Source: Mycobacterium branderi
GTDB taxonomy: Bacteria; Actinomycetota; Actinomycetes; Mycobacteriales; Mycobacteriaceae
Direction of reading: 5' to 3'
Length of the DNA stretch: 64,000 nucleotides
Assembly: GCF_010728725.1 (NCBI RefSeq)
Contig: NZ_AP022606.1
Coordinates: forward strand, 558,001 to 622,000
Positions 1 through 10,918 of the stretch are shown here, one piece after another. Positions within the stretch are counted from its first letter, which is position 1. Each line of letters opens with the position of its first letter. Position numbers and translations under genes: made by a program. The notes under the pieces are model-generated. The model ran no database searches. It was not told the origin of the DNA and saw only the letters and a list, made by a program, of their open reading frames with translations.

Positions 1-1332
1 CCGCGGGTCATCGCGGTCGACGCGGTGCCGGACTCGGTGGGCTCGACGTTCGTCCCCGCAACGCTGGGCACCGACGACATCGCCTACCTGCAGTACACGT
101 CCGGGTCGACCCGAACCCCGGCCGGTGTCGAGATCACCCACCGCGCGGTGTGCACCAACGTCTTGCAGATGATCATCGCCGGCGAGCTGGACATGAACAT
201 CCGCAGCGTGAGCTGGTTGCCGCTCTATCACGACATGGGCCTGATGATGATCATGTTCCCGGCGCTGTTCGGCAACTACATCACGCTGATGTCGCCGCTG
301 GCGTTCGTCCGGCGACCGTATCGGTGGATCAAGGAGCTGGCCGCCGAATCGGTGCACGGCCGAATCTTCGCGGCCGCACCGAATTTCGCGTACGAGCTGG
401 CCGCCAAGCGCGGATTGCCGGCCGACGGTGAGCACCTGGACCTCAGCAACGTGACCGGCCTGCTGAACGGATCCGAACCGGTGACGATGTCCGCCATCGA
501 CGAGTTCGTCGCGGCGTTCGCGCCCTACGGGCTGCCTGCGACGGCCGTCAAACCGTCCTACGGCATGGCCGAAGCGACGTTGTCGGTCGCCAGCATCGCC
601 CAGGCGGCGCAAGCGAGCGCGATCCACGTCGACCGCGAAGCGCTCGGCGCCGGCCGGGTGGTGACCGTGGCACCCGACGCCCCCAACGCCGTCGCCCTGG
701 TTTCCTGCGGCCAGGTGCTGCGCAACCAGTGGGCCGTCATCGCCGACCCGGACAACGACGCCGAACTGCCCGACGGCACGGTCGGCGAAATCTGGCTGCA
801 CGGCGACAACATCGGCCGCGGCTACTGGGGCAGGGACGACGAGACCGAGCGGGTCTTCCACAACAAGCTGCAGACCCGCCTCGAGGCAGGCAGCCACGCC
901 GAGGGCTCGCCGATGAACGGGCTGTGGCTGCGGACCGGCGACCTGGGGTTCTACCTCGACGGCGAGCTGTACATCGCCGGGCGGATCAAGGATCTGGTGA
1001 TCGTCGACGGGCGTAACCACTATCCGCAGGACATCGAGGCCACCGTCTCGGAGGCGTCGCCGGCGGTGCGCGCCGGTTATGTCGCGGCGTTCGCGGTGAT
1101 GGGCGAGCGCGGCGAACAGTTGGTGGTCATCGCCGAACGTGCCGCGGGCGCGGGCCGGGCCGACCAGGCGCCGGTCGCCGACGCCATCCGGGCCGCGGTC
1201 TCGCGACGGCACGGTGTGGCGGTGGCCGATGTGCGCCTGGTCAACGCCGGCGCCATTCCCCGCACCACCAGCGGCAAACTGGCCCGCGGCGCTTGCCGCG
1301 CCGAATACCTCGCCGGACAATACGACCGGTGA
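1..1332 (+). CDS. fatty-acyl-AMP ligase / FadD-type acyl-CoA synthetase, 3' part
   Basis: Partial gene: the frame is open from base 1, so the N-terminus lies outside the window; 443 residues are visible. It is an ANL-superfamily adenylating enzyme that activates a fatty acid as acyl-AMP. Visible are the AMP-binding P-loop YTSGSTRTPAG, SWLPLYHDMGL, PSYGMAEATLS, the LRTGDLGF motif with the downstream hinge, and a C-terminal PRTTSGKLAR with the catalytic Lys. The LQYTSGSTRTPAGV wording is typical of mycobacterial fatty-acyl-AMP ligases (FadD32-like, which feed polyketide synthases) rather than plain acyl-CoA synthetases; this is inference. It converges on the FGE gene with directly adjacent stop codons. 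The exact FadD number cannot be assigned. Confidence 0.88.
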   Translation, partial: PRVIAVDAVPDSVGSTFVPATLGTDDIAYLQYTSGSTRTPAGVEITHRAVCTNVLQMIIAGELDMNIRSVSWLPLYHDMGLMMIMFPALFGNYITLMSPLAFVRRPYRWIKELAAESVHGRIFAAAPNFAYELAAKRGLPADGEHLDLSNVTGLLNGSEPVTMSAIDEFVAAFAPYGLPATAVKPSYGMAEATLSVASIAQAAQASAIHVDREALGAGRVVTVAPDAPNAVALVSCGQVLRNQWAVIADPDNDAELPDGTVGEIWLHGDNIGRGYWGRDDETERVFHNKLQTRLEAGSHAEGSPMNGLWLRTGDLGFYLDGELYIAGRIKDLVIVDGRNHYPQDIEATVSEASPAVRAGYVAAFAVMGERGEQLVVIAERAAGAGRADQAPVADAIRAAVSRRHGVAVADVRLVNAGAIPRTTSGKLARGACRAEYLAGQYDR

Positions 1333-2220
1333 TTACCGATCCGCCACGCAGCGGAACCCGATGTGGGTGGTGGCGGTGTCCTGCGACTGCGGCGAGCGCG
1401 CCGCCGGCCGGTAGCGGTGGCAGTACTCCGGCGCGCACAAGTGCGAACCACCCTTGAGCGTTTGCGCCACAGTCGGATCGGCGGGGCCGGTTGGTGTGCA
1501 GCAGGCCTTGGGTGGCTGGTTCGGGCGGTGATGCGCCGAGAATTCGGTGGCGGTCCATTCCCACACGTTGCCGATCATGTCGAGCAACCCAAACCCGTTG
1601 GGCGGGAACGTCCCCACCGGCGACGTTCCGGCCCAGCCGAGCGCGCCGTCGTTGCGGTACGGGAATCGGCCCTGCCACGTGTTGGCCATCAGCTGCCCGC
1701 CGGGCTTCTCCTCGTCACCCCACGCGTAGGTGGCGGTGGTTCCGCCACGCGCGGCGTACTCCCACTCGGCCTCGGTGGGTAATCGGCGCCCGGCCCAGCG
1801 CGCGTACGCCGCGGCGTCGGGATAGGCCACCTGCACGACGGGATGGTCCGCCTTGCCGGAGATGTCGCTGTCCGGGCCGAATGGGTGACGCCAGCTGGCG
1901 CCCGGCACCCAGTGCCACCACTGCCGCCAGTCCCGCAGGTCGACCGGACCCGGCGTCGGCCGGAACACCAGCCCGCCGGGAACCAGGTCTGCCGGGTCGG
2001 CGCCGGGATACAACGCGGGATCGATCTGTTGCTCGGCGACGGTCAGATATCCTGTCGCAGCGACGAATTCGGCGAATTGGGCGTTGGTCACCGGGTGACG
2101 CTCGACCGCAAACGCGCCCACCGTGGCGGTATGGATCGGCGCTTCCTCCGGGTAGAAGCGGGTGGACCCCATCCGGAACGTTCCGCTCGGAAGGTCGACC
2201 AGCTCGGTTAACTCAGTCAC
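1333..2220 (-). CDS. formylglycine-generating enzyme (sulfatase activator)
   Basis: Copper-dependent oxidase that converts the active-site Cys of type I sulfatases to formylglycine. 295 aa, usual length for the family, equivalent to Rv0712. The start of the FGE-sulfatase fold is visible (PSGTFRMGSTRFYPEEAP), then RLPTEAEWEYAARGG, NVWEWTATEF and the C-terminal KGGSHLCAPEYCHRYR, holding the two catalytic cysteines at about residues 262 and 267. The GTG start overlaps the end of the sulfatase gene by 8 nt, so the two are translationally coupled. The substrate is very probably the neighbouring sulfatase, whose modification motif is intact. Confidence 0.93.
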   Translation of the reverse strand: MTELTELVDLPSGTFRMGSTRFYPEEAPIHTATVGAFAVERHPVTNAQFAEFVAATGYLTVAEQQIDPALYPGADPADLVPGGLVFRPTPGPVDLRDWRQWWHWVPGASWRHPFGPDSDISGKADHPVVQVAYPDAAAYARWAGRRLPTEAEWEYAARGGTTATYAWGDEEKPGGQLMANTWQGRFPYRNDGALGWAGTSPVGTFPPNGFGLLDMIGNVWEWTATEFSAHHRPNQPPKACCTPTGPADPTVAQTLKGGSHLCAPEYCHRYRPAARSPQSQDTATTHIGFRCVADR

Positions 2221-4564
2221 GCGAAAACGCCAGTGCCAGTTTCTTTTCCAGGTCTTCGTACGGTGTGCCGGAGATGTCGACCGTGACCTGCGCGATGGCG
2301 CCGCCGGTGAACGCGAAGGGCGCCTTGTAGCGGCTGGACACCGCCGAGCCGCTGTTGCGCCCGACGCTGATGGTGGCGCCGGCCAATCCGAAGGTGCCGG
2401 GCTGGGTGGTCATTTCCGGCAGCGACGCAACAGCTTGGTCGTCGACGTACAGCACGGCTTCGCCGAGCGGGGTATGGCTTCCCGGCACCGTGCCAGACCG
2501 AGTGTAGCGGACACCGAACAGGTGACGGCCCAACGGAATTGCGCCGGGTGAGGAGATCGCGTGTTGCCGCTCACCAAGGAAGTTGTACACGTAGTGCAGC
2601 CGGCCATCCTGGATGAACAGGACGTGGCCGCCGTGCGCCCCGCCCTGCTTGAACAGCACCCCTTCGGCGCCGGTGCTGTCCACGGTCACGTCGGCGACCA
2701 CCGAAAACGACTGGCCGCGGATCTCGACGGCGGCGCCCATGCCGACCTCGGCCGCATCGGGATAGTACGTGTAGGTGGACCGCTCGCCGGACAGATACGG
2801 CCGCCACCGGGTCACTGTTTCGAAGAGGTTCAGGTCGGCCAGTGGTAGCCCGTTGTACTTGGCGGCCTCGGAAAACCACAGCGCCTTGAGTTCTTCGAGC
2901 TTCTCTGGTTGTTCGGCGGCCAGGTCGTGGCACTGGCTGCGGTCGGCCGCGATGTGAAACAGTTCCCAGCGGTCGGCGTCGAAATGCGACCAGCCCGCCG
3001 GGGTGGCGGCGTGCACGGTGTTGGCGAACCAGCCGTCGTGCCAGATCCCGCGGGTGCCCAACATGGTATAGAACTGGGTGTCCTTGCCAGTATCTGCTGT
3101 CGGATCCTGCAGCGCCGCTTTGAAACTCACGCCATCCAGCGGTCTTTGCGGGATTCCCTTGACGGTTTGCGGAGGGGTGATGCCGAGCAGCTCGTAGACG
3201 GTGGGGGTGATGTCGCAGACGCTGACGTAGTTGTCGCGAACTTCGCCGTGGGCCGCAATCCCGTTGGGCCAGGAGATGATTGCGGTGTCGGCGATGCCGC
3301 CCTCGTGCGAGGCGTAGCGCTTGAACAGTTTGTACGGCGTGTTGAACGCCATCGCCCAGCCGATCGGGTAATGGTTGTAGGTCTCAGGGCTGCCGAGGCG
3401 GTCGAGAAATTTCATGCTCTCTTCGACGGTGTCGATGTAGCCGTTGAAGAATTTCCCCTCGTTGACAGACCCGTTCGGCCCGCCCTCGCCGCTGGCGCCG
3501 TTGTCGGAGATCACCACGACGATGGTGTTGTCCAGCTGGCCCGATTGCTCGAGATAGTCCAAGACCCGGCCGATTTGGGCGTCGGTGTAGCTCAGGAAGC
3601 CGGCGAACACCTCGGCCATCCGGCAAAACAGCTTCTTCTCGTCGGCGTCGAGCGAATCCCAGGGCCGCACGGTGTCCTGCAAGGGCCACGGCTCCCCGTT
3701 GGGGCCCGTCACGTCGAGATACGGATTGACCGGCGACAGTTCGGTTTCCGGCGGGACGATGCCCATCGACTTTTGCCGTTCAAGCGCGATCTCGCGGTAG
3801 CGCTCGTAGCCCATGTCGAAGCGGCCGGCGTACTTGTCGGCCCATTCCTTGAAGACGTGGTGCGGGGCGTGTCCGGCGCCGGGGCACACGTAGGCAAACC
3901 ACGGCTTGTCCGGCGCAATCACCTTGGCGTCGCGGATGAATTCGATTGTCTTGTCGGCGATATCCTTCGACAGGTGATAGCCCTCCTCGGGCGTGGCCGG
4001 CGGCGGCACGGGATGGTTGTCGTAGACCAGGTCGGGGTACCACTGGTCGGTCTCGCCGCCCATGAAGCCGTAAAACCGTTCGAATCCGCGGGAGAGCGGC
4101 CAGTGCCGCTTGGTCGACGCGAGGTTGGACTCCTCGAGAGGAGTCAGATGCCACTTGCCGGTGCAGTAGGTGTTGTAGCCCCGTTCGGCAAGTACTTCGG
4201 AGAGCAGCGCGGTGTCGGCGGGGATGCGGCCGTTGCAGTTGGGGAATCCGTCGGTGAACTCTTCGATGGTCGCCATGCCCACCGTGGTGGCGTTGCGACC
4301 GGTCAGCAGCGACGCCCGGGTCGGCGAGCACAGCGCGGTGGTGTGGAACTGCGAGAGCCGCACCCCGCGCTCGGCGATACGAGTCATCGCCGGCATCTCG
4401 ACCAGTCCGCCGAAGCAGTCCCAGGTCGCGATGCCGGCGTCGTCCCACACCAGATAGAGGACGTTCGGGGCGTTGTCGGGTGCGACGGGCGCGGCGTACG
4501 GGCCCCAATCCGGTTCGGAGCCCCGAATGTCCAGTTCGATCTTGCCCTGAAACTCCGTGGCCAT
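2213..4564 (-). CDS. atsA: arylsulfatase
   Basis: Type I sulfatase hydrolysing sulfate esters, equivalent to Rv0711. 783 aa from the ATG; an in-frame GTG one codon earlier is possible, but the GGAG ribosome site sits 6 nt from the ATG. The motif CSPTRASLLTGRN (Cys at about residue 79) is the CxPxR formylglycine site. Metal-site residues lie in LVWDDAG near residue 40 and in ISDNGASGEGG. About 200 residues after the catalytic domain form a beta-rich accessory region common in the mycobacterial and Pseudomonas-type enzymes. No signal peptide is visible, so the enzyme is probably cytosolic. First gene of a two-gene operon with the FGE. Its physiological substrate is unknown. Confidence 0.94.
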   Translation of the reverse strand: MATEFQGKIELDIRGSEPDWGPYAAPVAPDNAPNVLYLVWDDAGIATWDCFGGLVEMPAMTRIAERGVRLSQFHTTALCSPTRASLLTGRNATTVGMATIEEFTDGFPNCNGRIPADTALLSEVLAERGYNTYCTGKWHLTPLEESNLASTKRHWPLSRGFERFYGFMGGETDQWYPDLVYDNHPVPPPATPEEGYHLSKDIADKTIEFIRDAKVIAPDKPWFAYVCPGAGHAPHHVFKEWADKYAGRFDMGYERYREIALERQKSMGIVPPETELSPVNPYLDVTGPNGEPWPLQDTVRPWDSLDADEKKLFCRMAEVFAGFLSYTDAQIGRVLDYLEQSGQLDNTIVVVISDNGASGEGGPNGSVNEGKFFNGYIDTVEESMKFLDRLGSPETYNHYPIGWAMAFNTPYKLFKRYASHEGGIADTAIISWPNGIAAHGEVRDNYVSVCDITPTVYELLGITPPQTVKGIPQRPLDGVSFKAALQDPTADTGKDTQFYTMLGTRGIWHDGWFANTVHAATPAGWSHFDADRWELFHIAADRSQCHDLAAEQPEKLEELKALWFSEAAKYNGLPLADLNLFETVTRWRPYLSGERSTYTYYPDAAEVGMGAAVEIRGQSFSVVADVTVDSTGAEGVLFKQGGAHGGHVLFIQDGRLHYVYNFLGERQHAISSPGAIPLGRHLFGVRYTRSGTVPGSHTPLGEAVLYVDDQAVASLPEMTTQPGTFGLAGATISVGRNSGSAVSSRYKAPFAFTGGAIAQVTVDISGTPYEDLEKKLALAFSRD

Positions 4565-4640
4565 CACCGGCTCCGTTCCGCTTGTCGGTGCGGCGAGACT
4601 ATACCGATTGGACCAACAGCGCAGCGGCTACACCTGATAC
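4565..4640. promoter_or_regulatory. divergent promoter region atsA / capA-like
   Basis: 76 bp between two divergent starts. On the minus strand TATAGT at 4603-4598 is a good mycobacterial -10 for atsA, giving a leader of about 25-30 nt; no convincing -35 is seen. The plus-strand gene must start within the same stretch. No clear operator repeat beyond a short TTGGACCAA. Confidence 0.4.
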
Positions 4641-5744
4641 GTGACCCGCGGCGACCTGACGCTTTTCCTGGGCGGCGACGTGATGACCGGCCGCGGCATC
4701 GACCAGATCCTGCTGCACGGAGGCGATCCCACGCTGCGGGAGCCGGCGGTAACCGACGCGAGGAACTACGTGCGGCTGGCCGAGCGCGCCAACGGCCCGA
4801 TTCCCGTTCCGGTCGACGACGCCTGGCCGTGGGGCGAGGCGCTGCCGGTGCTCGACGACTTCGCTCCCGACGCCCGCATTCTCAACCTGGAGACCGCCGT
4901 CACCGCCGACGGCGACTTCGCCCCCGGCAAGGCGGTGCACTACCGGATGCATCCGGACAACGTGGGATGCCTGACCGTCGTCCGACCGGACATTTGCGTG
5001 CTGGCCAACAACCACGTCCTGGACTTCGGTCCCACCGGGCTCGCCGACACGCTGCGCGCGCTCAGTGCCGCCGGAATACAGCCCGTGGGCGCCGGACGGA
5101 GCGCCGACGACGCGAAACAGCCTGCGGTGCTCGAGGTTTCGGACGGAGCACGGGTGGTGATCGCCGCTGCCGCCATGACCTCCAGCGGTGTTCCGCGAGT
5201 TTGGGCCGCCACCGCGAATCGGCCCGGCGTCGTCGTGTCAGAGGTCTCGGAGCGGGCGGCCGTCGAGCTCGCCGAGCGGCTCGTCGCCCTCAAACGGCTG
5301 GGCGACATCGGGGTGGTGTCGCTGCACTGGGGGTCCAACTGGGGATACACCGTCGAGTCGGAGCAGGTTCGCTTCGCGCACCGATTGGTCGACGCGGGGG
5401 TCGACGTCGTGCACGGGCATTCGTCGCACCATCCACGACCGGTCGAGGTGTACCGCGGCAAGCTGATCCTCTACGGCTGCGGCGACACCATCAACGACTA
5501 CGAGGGCATCGGCGGATACGAACAGTACCGCGACGAGCTGCGGCTGCTGTATTTCGCGACGATCGAGCAAGACCGCGGCGCCCTTGGCACGCTGCGCCTG
5601 GTTCCGATGCGGGCGCGCCGGATGCGCCTGGAGCACGCCTCACCCGGGGACGCCGAATGGTTGCGCCGCACCCTTGAAGACGCCAGCCGACCGTTCGGAA
5701 CAATGTGTCACGCCGAGGCAGACGGCACCTTCACGGTGCGCTGA
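4641..5744 (+). CDS. CapA-like poly-gamma-glutamate synthesis/metallophosphatase-fold protein
   Basis: 367 aa, GTG start. CapA/PgsA family (calcineurin-like phosphoesterase fold): LFLGGDVMTGRGID at the N-terminus, NLETAVT near residue 80, LANNHVLDFGPTGL near 120, VVSLHWGSNW near 230 and VVHGHSSHHPRPVEVYRGKLILYGCGD near 265. These are the metal-binding blocks of the family. The closest M. tuberculosis protein I recall is Rv0574c. There is no signal peptide or membrane anchor, unlike Bacillus CapA, so an actual role in polyglutamate synthesis is not supported; a phosphoesterase on an unknown substrate is equally possible. It ends in a terminator shared with the convergent neighbour. Confidence 0.85.
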   Translation: MTRGDLTLFLGGDVMTGRGIDQILLHGGDPTLREPAVTDARNYVRLAERANGPIPVPVDDAWPWGEALPVLDDFAPDARILNLETAVTADGDFAPGKAVHYRMHPDNVGCLTVVRPDICVLANNHVLDFGPTGLADTLRALSAAGIQPVGAGRSADDAKQPAVLEVSDGARVVIAAAAMTSSGVPRVWAATANRPGVVVSEVSERAAVELAERLVALKRLGDIGVVSLHWGSNWGYTVESEQVRFAHRLVDAGVDVVHGHSSHHPRPVEVYRGKLILYGCGDTINDYEGIGGYEQYRDELRLLYFATIEQDRGALGTLRLVPMRARRMRLEHASPGDAEWLRRTLEDASRPFGTMCHAEADGTFTVR

Positions 5745-5761
5745 GCAGGGTCGCTCAGCGC
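5738..5761. terminator. bidirectional terminator between convergent genes
   Basis: Perfect 9-bp stem GCGCTGAGC / GCTCAGCGC with a 6-nt loop. It contains the stop codons of both convergent genes (TGA 5742-5744 and, on minus, TGA 5757-5755). No T run on either side, as is common in mycobacteria. Confidence 0.65.
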
Positions 5762-6354
5762 AACCGGAACACCGCGCCGTCGCTGCCCCACTGGCCGAAG
5801 GGCGGCAGCTCACCCCGGTCGATCGCCCGGATGGCGGGCCGGCCGATGTGAGCGAAGATCAGCCGCCGCACACCGGCACCGCGAGCGGCCTCGGCCACGT
5901 CGCGCACGCAGGCGTGGCCCCCGGCGCCGCGGGCGAACCTGATCGGCCGGTTCCACCCGGCCGCGTCGGCGAATATCAGATCCGATCCGCTTGCCCACGA
6001 AGGGAATTCCCAGAACTCCGGTGCCCACACCGCACGCTGACGCGTCGTCTCGATCAGGTAACCGACGGTCGGGTGCGACGTGTGTCGCACCGGGCGCGGC
6101 CGCAACCGCACGTCGCCGGCCTCATACGTGTCGACGCCAGGGCGTACGCCCAATTGCGCTGCCCGTCGCCGGATTTGGGGCATCAGCTCGGCGCGCTCGT
6201 CGCAGACAAGCCAAGCGTTCAGCGGTAGACCGGGATCTGCGCCGGCGCCGCCGTCGAGCATGACGCGGTGGCCACGCCAGGCCACAAGTAGGCCGGCCGG
6301 ACGGTAGCGGGGGGAGTTCATCGCCCCGACGCCAAGGAGGACCAGCCGCGGCAA
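5755..6354 (-). CDS. metallo-beta-lactamase-fold-like protein
   Basis: 199 aa from a TTG start 12 nt after the rpsQ stop; it reads as a possible last gene of the S10 operon, and an ATG at codon 12 is an alternative start. The start MPRLVLLGVGAMNSPRYRP, the GHRVMLDGG strand and the late FAHIGRPAIRAID resemble MBL-fold hydrolases (beta-lactamase-like, RNase Z-like branch). The canonical HxHxDH zinc motif is not present: after the first strands the sequence goes straight to LNAWLVCDER. It may be a degenerate or differently liganded member. Function unknown. Confidence 0.6.
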   Translation of the reverse strand: MPRLVLLGVGAMNSPRYRPAGLLVAWRGHRVMLDGGAGADPGLPLNAWLVCDERAELMPQIRRRAAQLGVRPGVDTYEAGDVRLRPRPVRHTSHPTVGYLIETTRQRAVWAPEFWEFPSWASGSDLIFADAAGWNRPIRFARGAGGHACVRDVAEAARGAGVRRLIFAHIGRPAIRAIDRGELPPFGQWGSDGAVFRLR

Positions 6355-6366
6355 CGGCCGGCGAAA

Positions 6367-6747
6367 CTACTTGGCCTTCTCCAGGATTTCGACAAGCCGC
6401 CAGCGCTTGGTCGCCGACAATGGGCGGGTCTCCATCAGCGAGACCCGATCGCCGATGCCGGCGATGCTGTTCTCGTCGTGCGCCTTGACCTTCTTGGTGG
6501 TGCGGATGATCTTGCCGTAGAGCGGGTGCTTCACCCGGTCCTCCAGCTCGACGACGATGGTCTTCTGCATTTTGTCGCTGACTACATAGCCGATGCGGGT
6601 CTTGCGCCGGCCCCGCGGCTTCGGCGTGCGCGGAGTGTGCTTGGGGCCCTTGTCCTTCGGGGCTTCTGCGGATGCAGTCTTGGACGCGGCCTTGTTCGGA
6701 GCGGCCTTCTTCGGCGCGGCCTTGGCGCCGGTCTTCGCCTCTGCCAT
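6367..6747 (-). CDS. rpsQ: 30S ribosomal protein S17
   Basis: 126 aa. Residues from about 47 on are the S17 OB fold ([32 protein letters not shown]). The first 45 residues are a Lys/Ala/Pro-rich extension ([14 protein letters not shown]) that is typical of mycobacterial S17 and absent from E. coli. Last ribosomal gene of the S10 operon; its start shares one base with the rpmC stop. Confidence 0.97.
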   Translation of the reverse strand: MAEAKTGAKAAPKKAAPNKAASKTASAEAPKDKGPKHTPRTPKPRGRRKTRIGYVVSDKMQKTIVVELEDRVKHPLYGKIIRTTKKVKAHDENSIAGIGDRVSLMETRPLSATKRWRLVEILEKAK

Positions 6748-6980
6748 TACGATTCCTCACCCTCGGGCCCGGAAGCCAGGCCGAGTTCACGTTCGCGGAG
6801 CACGGTGTAGATGCGCGCGATTTCCTGACGCACCGTGCGAAGTCGACGGTTGTTGTTGAGCTGCCCGGTCGCCATCTGGAAGCGCAGGTTGAACAGCTCT
6901 TCCTTGGATTCACGCAGTTTGTCGATCAGCTCTTCGCCGGTGAGCTCGCGCAGTTCGCCAGCGGAAACGCCCACTGCCAT
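6747..6980 (-). CDS. rpmC: 50S ribosomal protein L29
   Basis: 77 aa, start [13 protein letters not shown] chosen by the one-base overlap with the rplP stop and by family length; a longer frame upstream is rplP shadow. L29 signature around residues 45-65 ([22 protein letters not shown]). Located at the peptide exit tunnel of the large subunit. Confidence 0.97.
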   Translation of the reverse strand: MAVGVSAGELRELTGEELIDKLRESKEELFNLRFQMATGQLNNNRRLRTVRQEIARIYTVLRERELGLASGPEGEES

Positions 6981-7396
6981 CAGAACTGCTCCTCTCGGGT
7001 AACGATGCGTGCCTTGATCGGCAGCTTGTGGATTGCTCGGGTCAGCGCGGCCCGCGCGATCGCCTCGTTCGGGTAGCTGAGCTCGAAGAGCACCCGGCCC
7101 GGCTTGACGTTGGCCACCCACCACTCCGGTGAACCCTTACCCGAACCCATCCGGGTTTCCGCCGGCTTCTTGGTCAGCGGGCGGTCCGGGAAGATGTTGA
7201 TCCACACCTTGCCGCCACGCTTGATGTGGCGGTTGATGGCGATACGAGCGGACTCGATTTGCCGGTTGGTGATGTAGGCGTGCTCCAAAGCCTGGATGCC
7301 GTAGTCGCCGAAGCTCACCGTGGTTCCGCCGCTGGCGATGCCGCGCTGACGCGGATGATGCTGCTTGCGGTGCTTGACCTTGCGGGGAATCAACAT
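6980..7396 (-). CDS. rplP: 50S ribosomal protein L16
   Basis: 138 aa, full length. [19 protein letters not shown] and [19 protein letters not shown] are diagnostic L16 blocks. It binds 23S rRNA near the A site. Starts 3 nt after the rpsC stop in the S10 operon. Confidence 0.97.
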   Translation of the reverse strand: MLIPRKVKHRKQHHPRQRGIASGGTTVSFGDYGIQALEHAYITNRQIESARIAINRHIKRGGKVWINIFPDRPLTKKPAETRMGSGKGSPEWWVANVKPGRVLFELSYPNEAIARAALTRAIHKLPIKARIVTREEQF

Positions 7397-7399
7397 GAT

Positions 7400-8807
<1,408 letters not shown>

Positions 8808-8811
<4 letters not shown>

Positions 8812-9089
8812 CGCCGCTTGGCTTTCCGGTCGTCCTTGATGTGTCCCTTGAAAGTGCGCGTCGGCGCGAACTCACCAAGCTTGTGGCCGACCATCGCCTC
8901 GGTGATGAACACCGGCACATGCTTGCGTCCGTCGTGGACGGCGAAGGTGTGGCCGATGAAATCGGGGATGATCGTCGACCGCCGCGACCAGGTCTTGATG
9001 ACCTGCTTGGTGTTCTTCTCGTTCTGCGCGTCGACCTTCTTGAGCAGATGGTCGTCGACGAACGGACCCTTCTTCAGGCTGCGTGGCAT
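8808..9089 (-). CDS. rpsS: 30S ribosomal protein S19
   Basis: 93 aa, full length; [20 protein letters not shown] and [16 protein letters not shown] are S19 signatures. Forms the small-subunit head with S13. 12 nt after rplB. Confidence 0.97.
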
Positions 9090-9101
9090 CGGCTACTCCT
9101 C

Positions 9102-9944
9102 TTAACGCCCGTGCTTCTTGCCGGTGCGCCGGCGGCGGACGATGAGCTTGTCGCTGGGCTTGTGCGGTTTGCGGGTGCGGCCCTCGGGCTTACCCCACGG
9201 GCTGACCGGGTGACGACCGCCGGAGGTCTTGCCTTCACCACCACCGTGCGGGTGATCGACCGGGTTCATCACCACACCGCGGACGGACGGGCGCTTGCCC
9301 TTCCACCGCATGCGGCCCGCCTTGCCCCAGTTGATGTTGGCCTGCTCGGCGTTGCCCACCTCGCCGACGGTGGCGCGGCAGCGCACGTCGACGCGACGGA
9401 TCTCACCGCTGGGCATCCGCAACGACGCGTACGTGCCTTCCTTACCGAGAAGCTGGATGCTCGACCCCGCCGAGCGAGCCAGCTTGGCGCCGCCGCCGGG
9501 CCGCAACTCCACGGCGTGGATCAACGTACCGGCCGGAATGTTGCGCAGCGGAAGGTTATTGCCCGGCTTGATGTCGGCGTTCGGACCCGACTCCACGACG
9601 TCACCCTGCGAGAGTCCCTGCGGCGCAATGATGTAGCGCTTCTCGCCGTCCAAGTAGTGCAGCAGTGCGATCCGGGCGGTGCGGTTGGGGTCGTACTCGA
9701 TGTGGGCGACCTTCGCGTTGACGCCGTCTTTATCGTTGCGACGGAAGTCGATCACCCGGTAGGCACGCTTGTGGCCGCCGCCCTTGTGCCGGGTGGTGAT
9801 CCGGCCGTGCGCGTTGCGGCCGCCGCGGCCGTGCAGTGGGCGTACCAACGACTTCTCCGGAGTGGAGCGGGTGATCTCGGCGAAGTCGGACACGCTGGCA
9901 CCGCGGCGACCCGGAGTCGTCGGCTTGTACTTGCGAATTCCCAT
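9102..9944 (-). CDS. rplB: 50S ribosomal protein L2
   Basis: 280 aa. Diagnostic [16 protein letters not shown] near residue 222 contains the conserved His implicated in peptidyl transfer. [20 protein letters not shown] and a basic C-terminus are as expected. 21 nt after rplW. Confidence 0.98.
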   Translation of the reverse strand: MGIRKYKPTTPGRRGASVSDFAEITRSTPEKSLVRPLHGRGGRNAHGRITTRHKGGGHKRAYRVIDFRRNDKDGVNAKVAHIEYDPNRTARIALLHYLDGEKRYIIAPQGLSQGDVVESGPNADIKPGNNLPLRNIPAGTLIHAVELRPGGGAKLARSAGSSIQLLGKEGTYASLRMPSGEIRRVDVRCRATVGEVGNAEQANINWGKAGRMRWKGKRPSVRGVVMNPVDHPHGGGEGKTSGGRHPVSPWGKPEGRTRKPHKPSDKLIVRRRRTGKKHGR

Positions 9945-9965
9945 GGCTTGTCTTTCTATCCTCGA

Positions 9966-10268
9966 CTACGCCGGTGCACCGAACAGGTCGATCGGCTTGC
10001 TGCCCGGCGCCAGCGTGACGATGGCGCGCTTAGTGCTCTTCCGCTTGCCGTAACCGGTCCGGGTGCGCTTGCGCTTGCCCTGCCGGTTCGCGGTGTTCAC
10101 CGCCGCCACCTTGACCGAAAAGATCTTCTCGATGGCGATCTTGATCTGCGTCTTGTTCGAGTCGGGGTGAACCAAAAACGTGTAGACGTTGTCGTCGATC
10201 AACCCGTAGGACTTCTCCGAGATGACCGGCGCCAAGATGATGTCGCGGGGGTCAGTGACGGTCGCCAT
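9966..10268 (-). CDS. rplW: 50S ribosomal protein L23
   Basis: 100 aa. [21 protein letters not shown] and the [15 protein letters not shown] loop are L23 hallmarks. It sits at the exit tunnel and docks trigger factor and SRP. One-base overlap with the rplD stop. Confidence 0.97.
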   Translation of the reverse strand: MATVTDPRDIILAPVISEKSYGLIDDNVYTFLVHPDSNKTQIKIAIEKIFSVKVAAVNTANRQGKRKRTRTGYGKRKSTKRAIVTLAPGSKPIDLFGAPA

Positions 10269-10918
10269 CAGGCCGAAACCTCCTCGGAAGTGTTGGCGGC
10301 GATGTAGGCGTTCAGCGCCTCGACGGAGAACACCACGTCATCGGCACGCAGCACGTCGTAGGTGTTGAGCTGGTCGGGTGCCAGCACGTGCACCCCGGGC
10401 AGGTTGCGCACACTCTTGACGCCGGTCTCGTCGCTGCGCTCGGTCACCACCAGCACCTGCTTGCGGTCGGTCAGCGTGGCCAGAAAAGCCTTGGCGCTCT
10501 TGGTCGACGGGGCCTGGCCCGACACCAGCTCGGTGATGGCGTGGATGCGGCCGTTGCGCGCCCGGTCCGACAGCGCGCCGCGCAGCGCGGCGGCGATCAT
10601 CTTCTTCGGGGTGCGCTGGCTGTAGTCGCGCGGCTTGGGACCGTGCACGACGCCACCGCCGGTGAACTGCGGGGCCCGCACCGAGCCCTGCCGAGCCCGG
10701 CCAGTGCCCTTCTGCCGGTAGGGCTTCCGTCCGCCACCGCGGACCTCGCCGCGGGTCTTGGTCGAATGCGTGCCCTGCCGGGCGGCCGCCCGCTGTGCGG
10801 TGACCACCTGGTGCATCAGAGCGATGTTCGCCGGCGCGTCGAACAGCTCGGCCGGCAGCTCCACCGAGCCGCTCTTCTTGCCGTCCGGCGTCTTGACGTC
10901 AATCTTGATGCCAGCCAT
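10268..10918 (-). CDS. rplD: 50S ribosomal protein L4
   Basis: 216 aa. [19 protein letters not shown] is the tunnel-lining loop of L4. In many bacteria L4 is also the autogenous repressor of the S10 operon; whether that holds here is not shown by the sequence. One-base overlap with rplC. Confidence 0.97.
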   Translation of the reverse strand: MAGIKIDVKTPDGKKSGSVELPAELFDAPANIALMHQVVTAQRAAARQGTHSTKTRGEVRGGGRKPYRQKGTGRARQGSVRAPQFTGGGVVHGPKPRDYSQRTPKKMIAAALRGALSDRARNGRIHAITELVSGQAPSTKSAKAFLATLTDRKQVLVVTERSDETGVKSVRNLPGVHVLAPDQLNTYDVLRADDVVFSVEALNAYIAANTSEEVSA

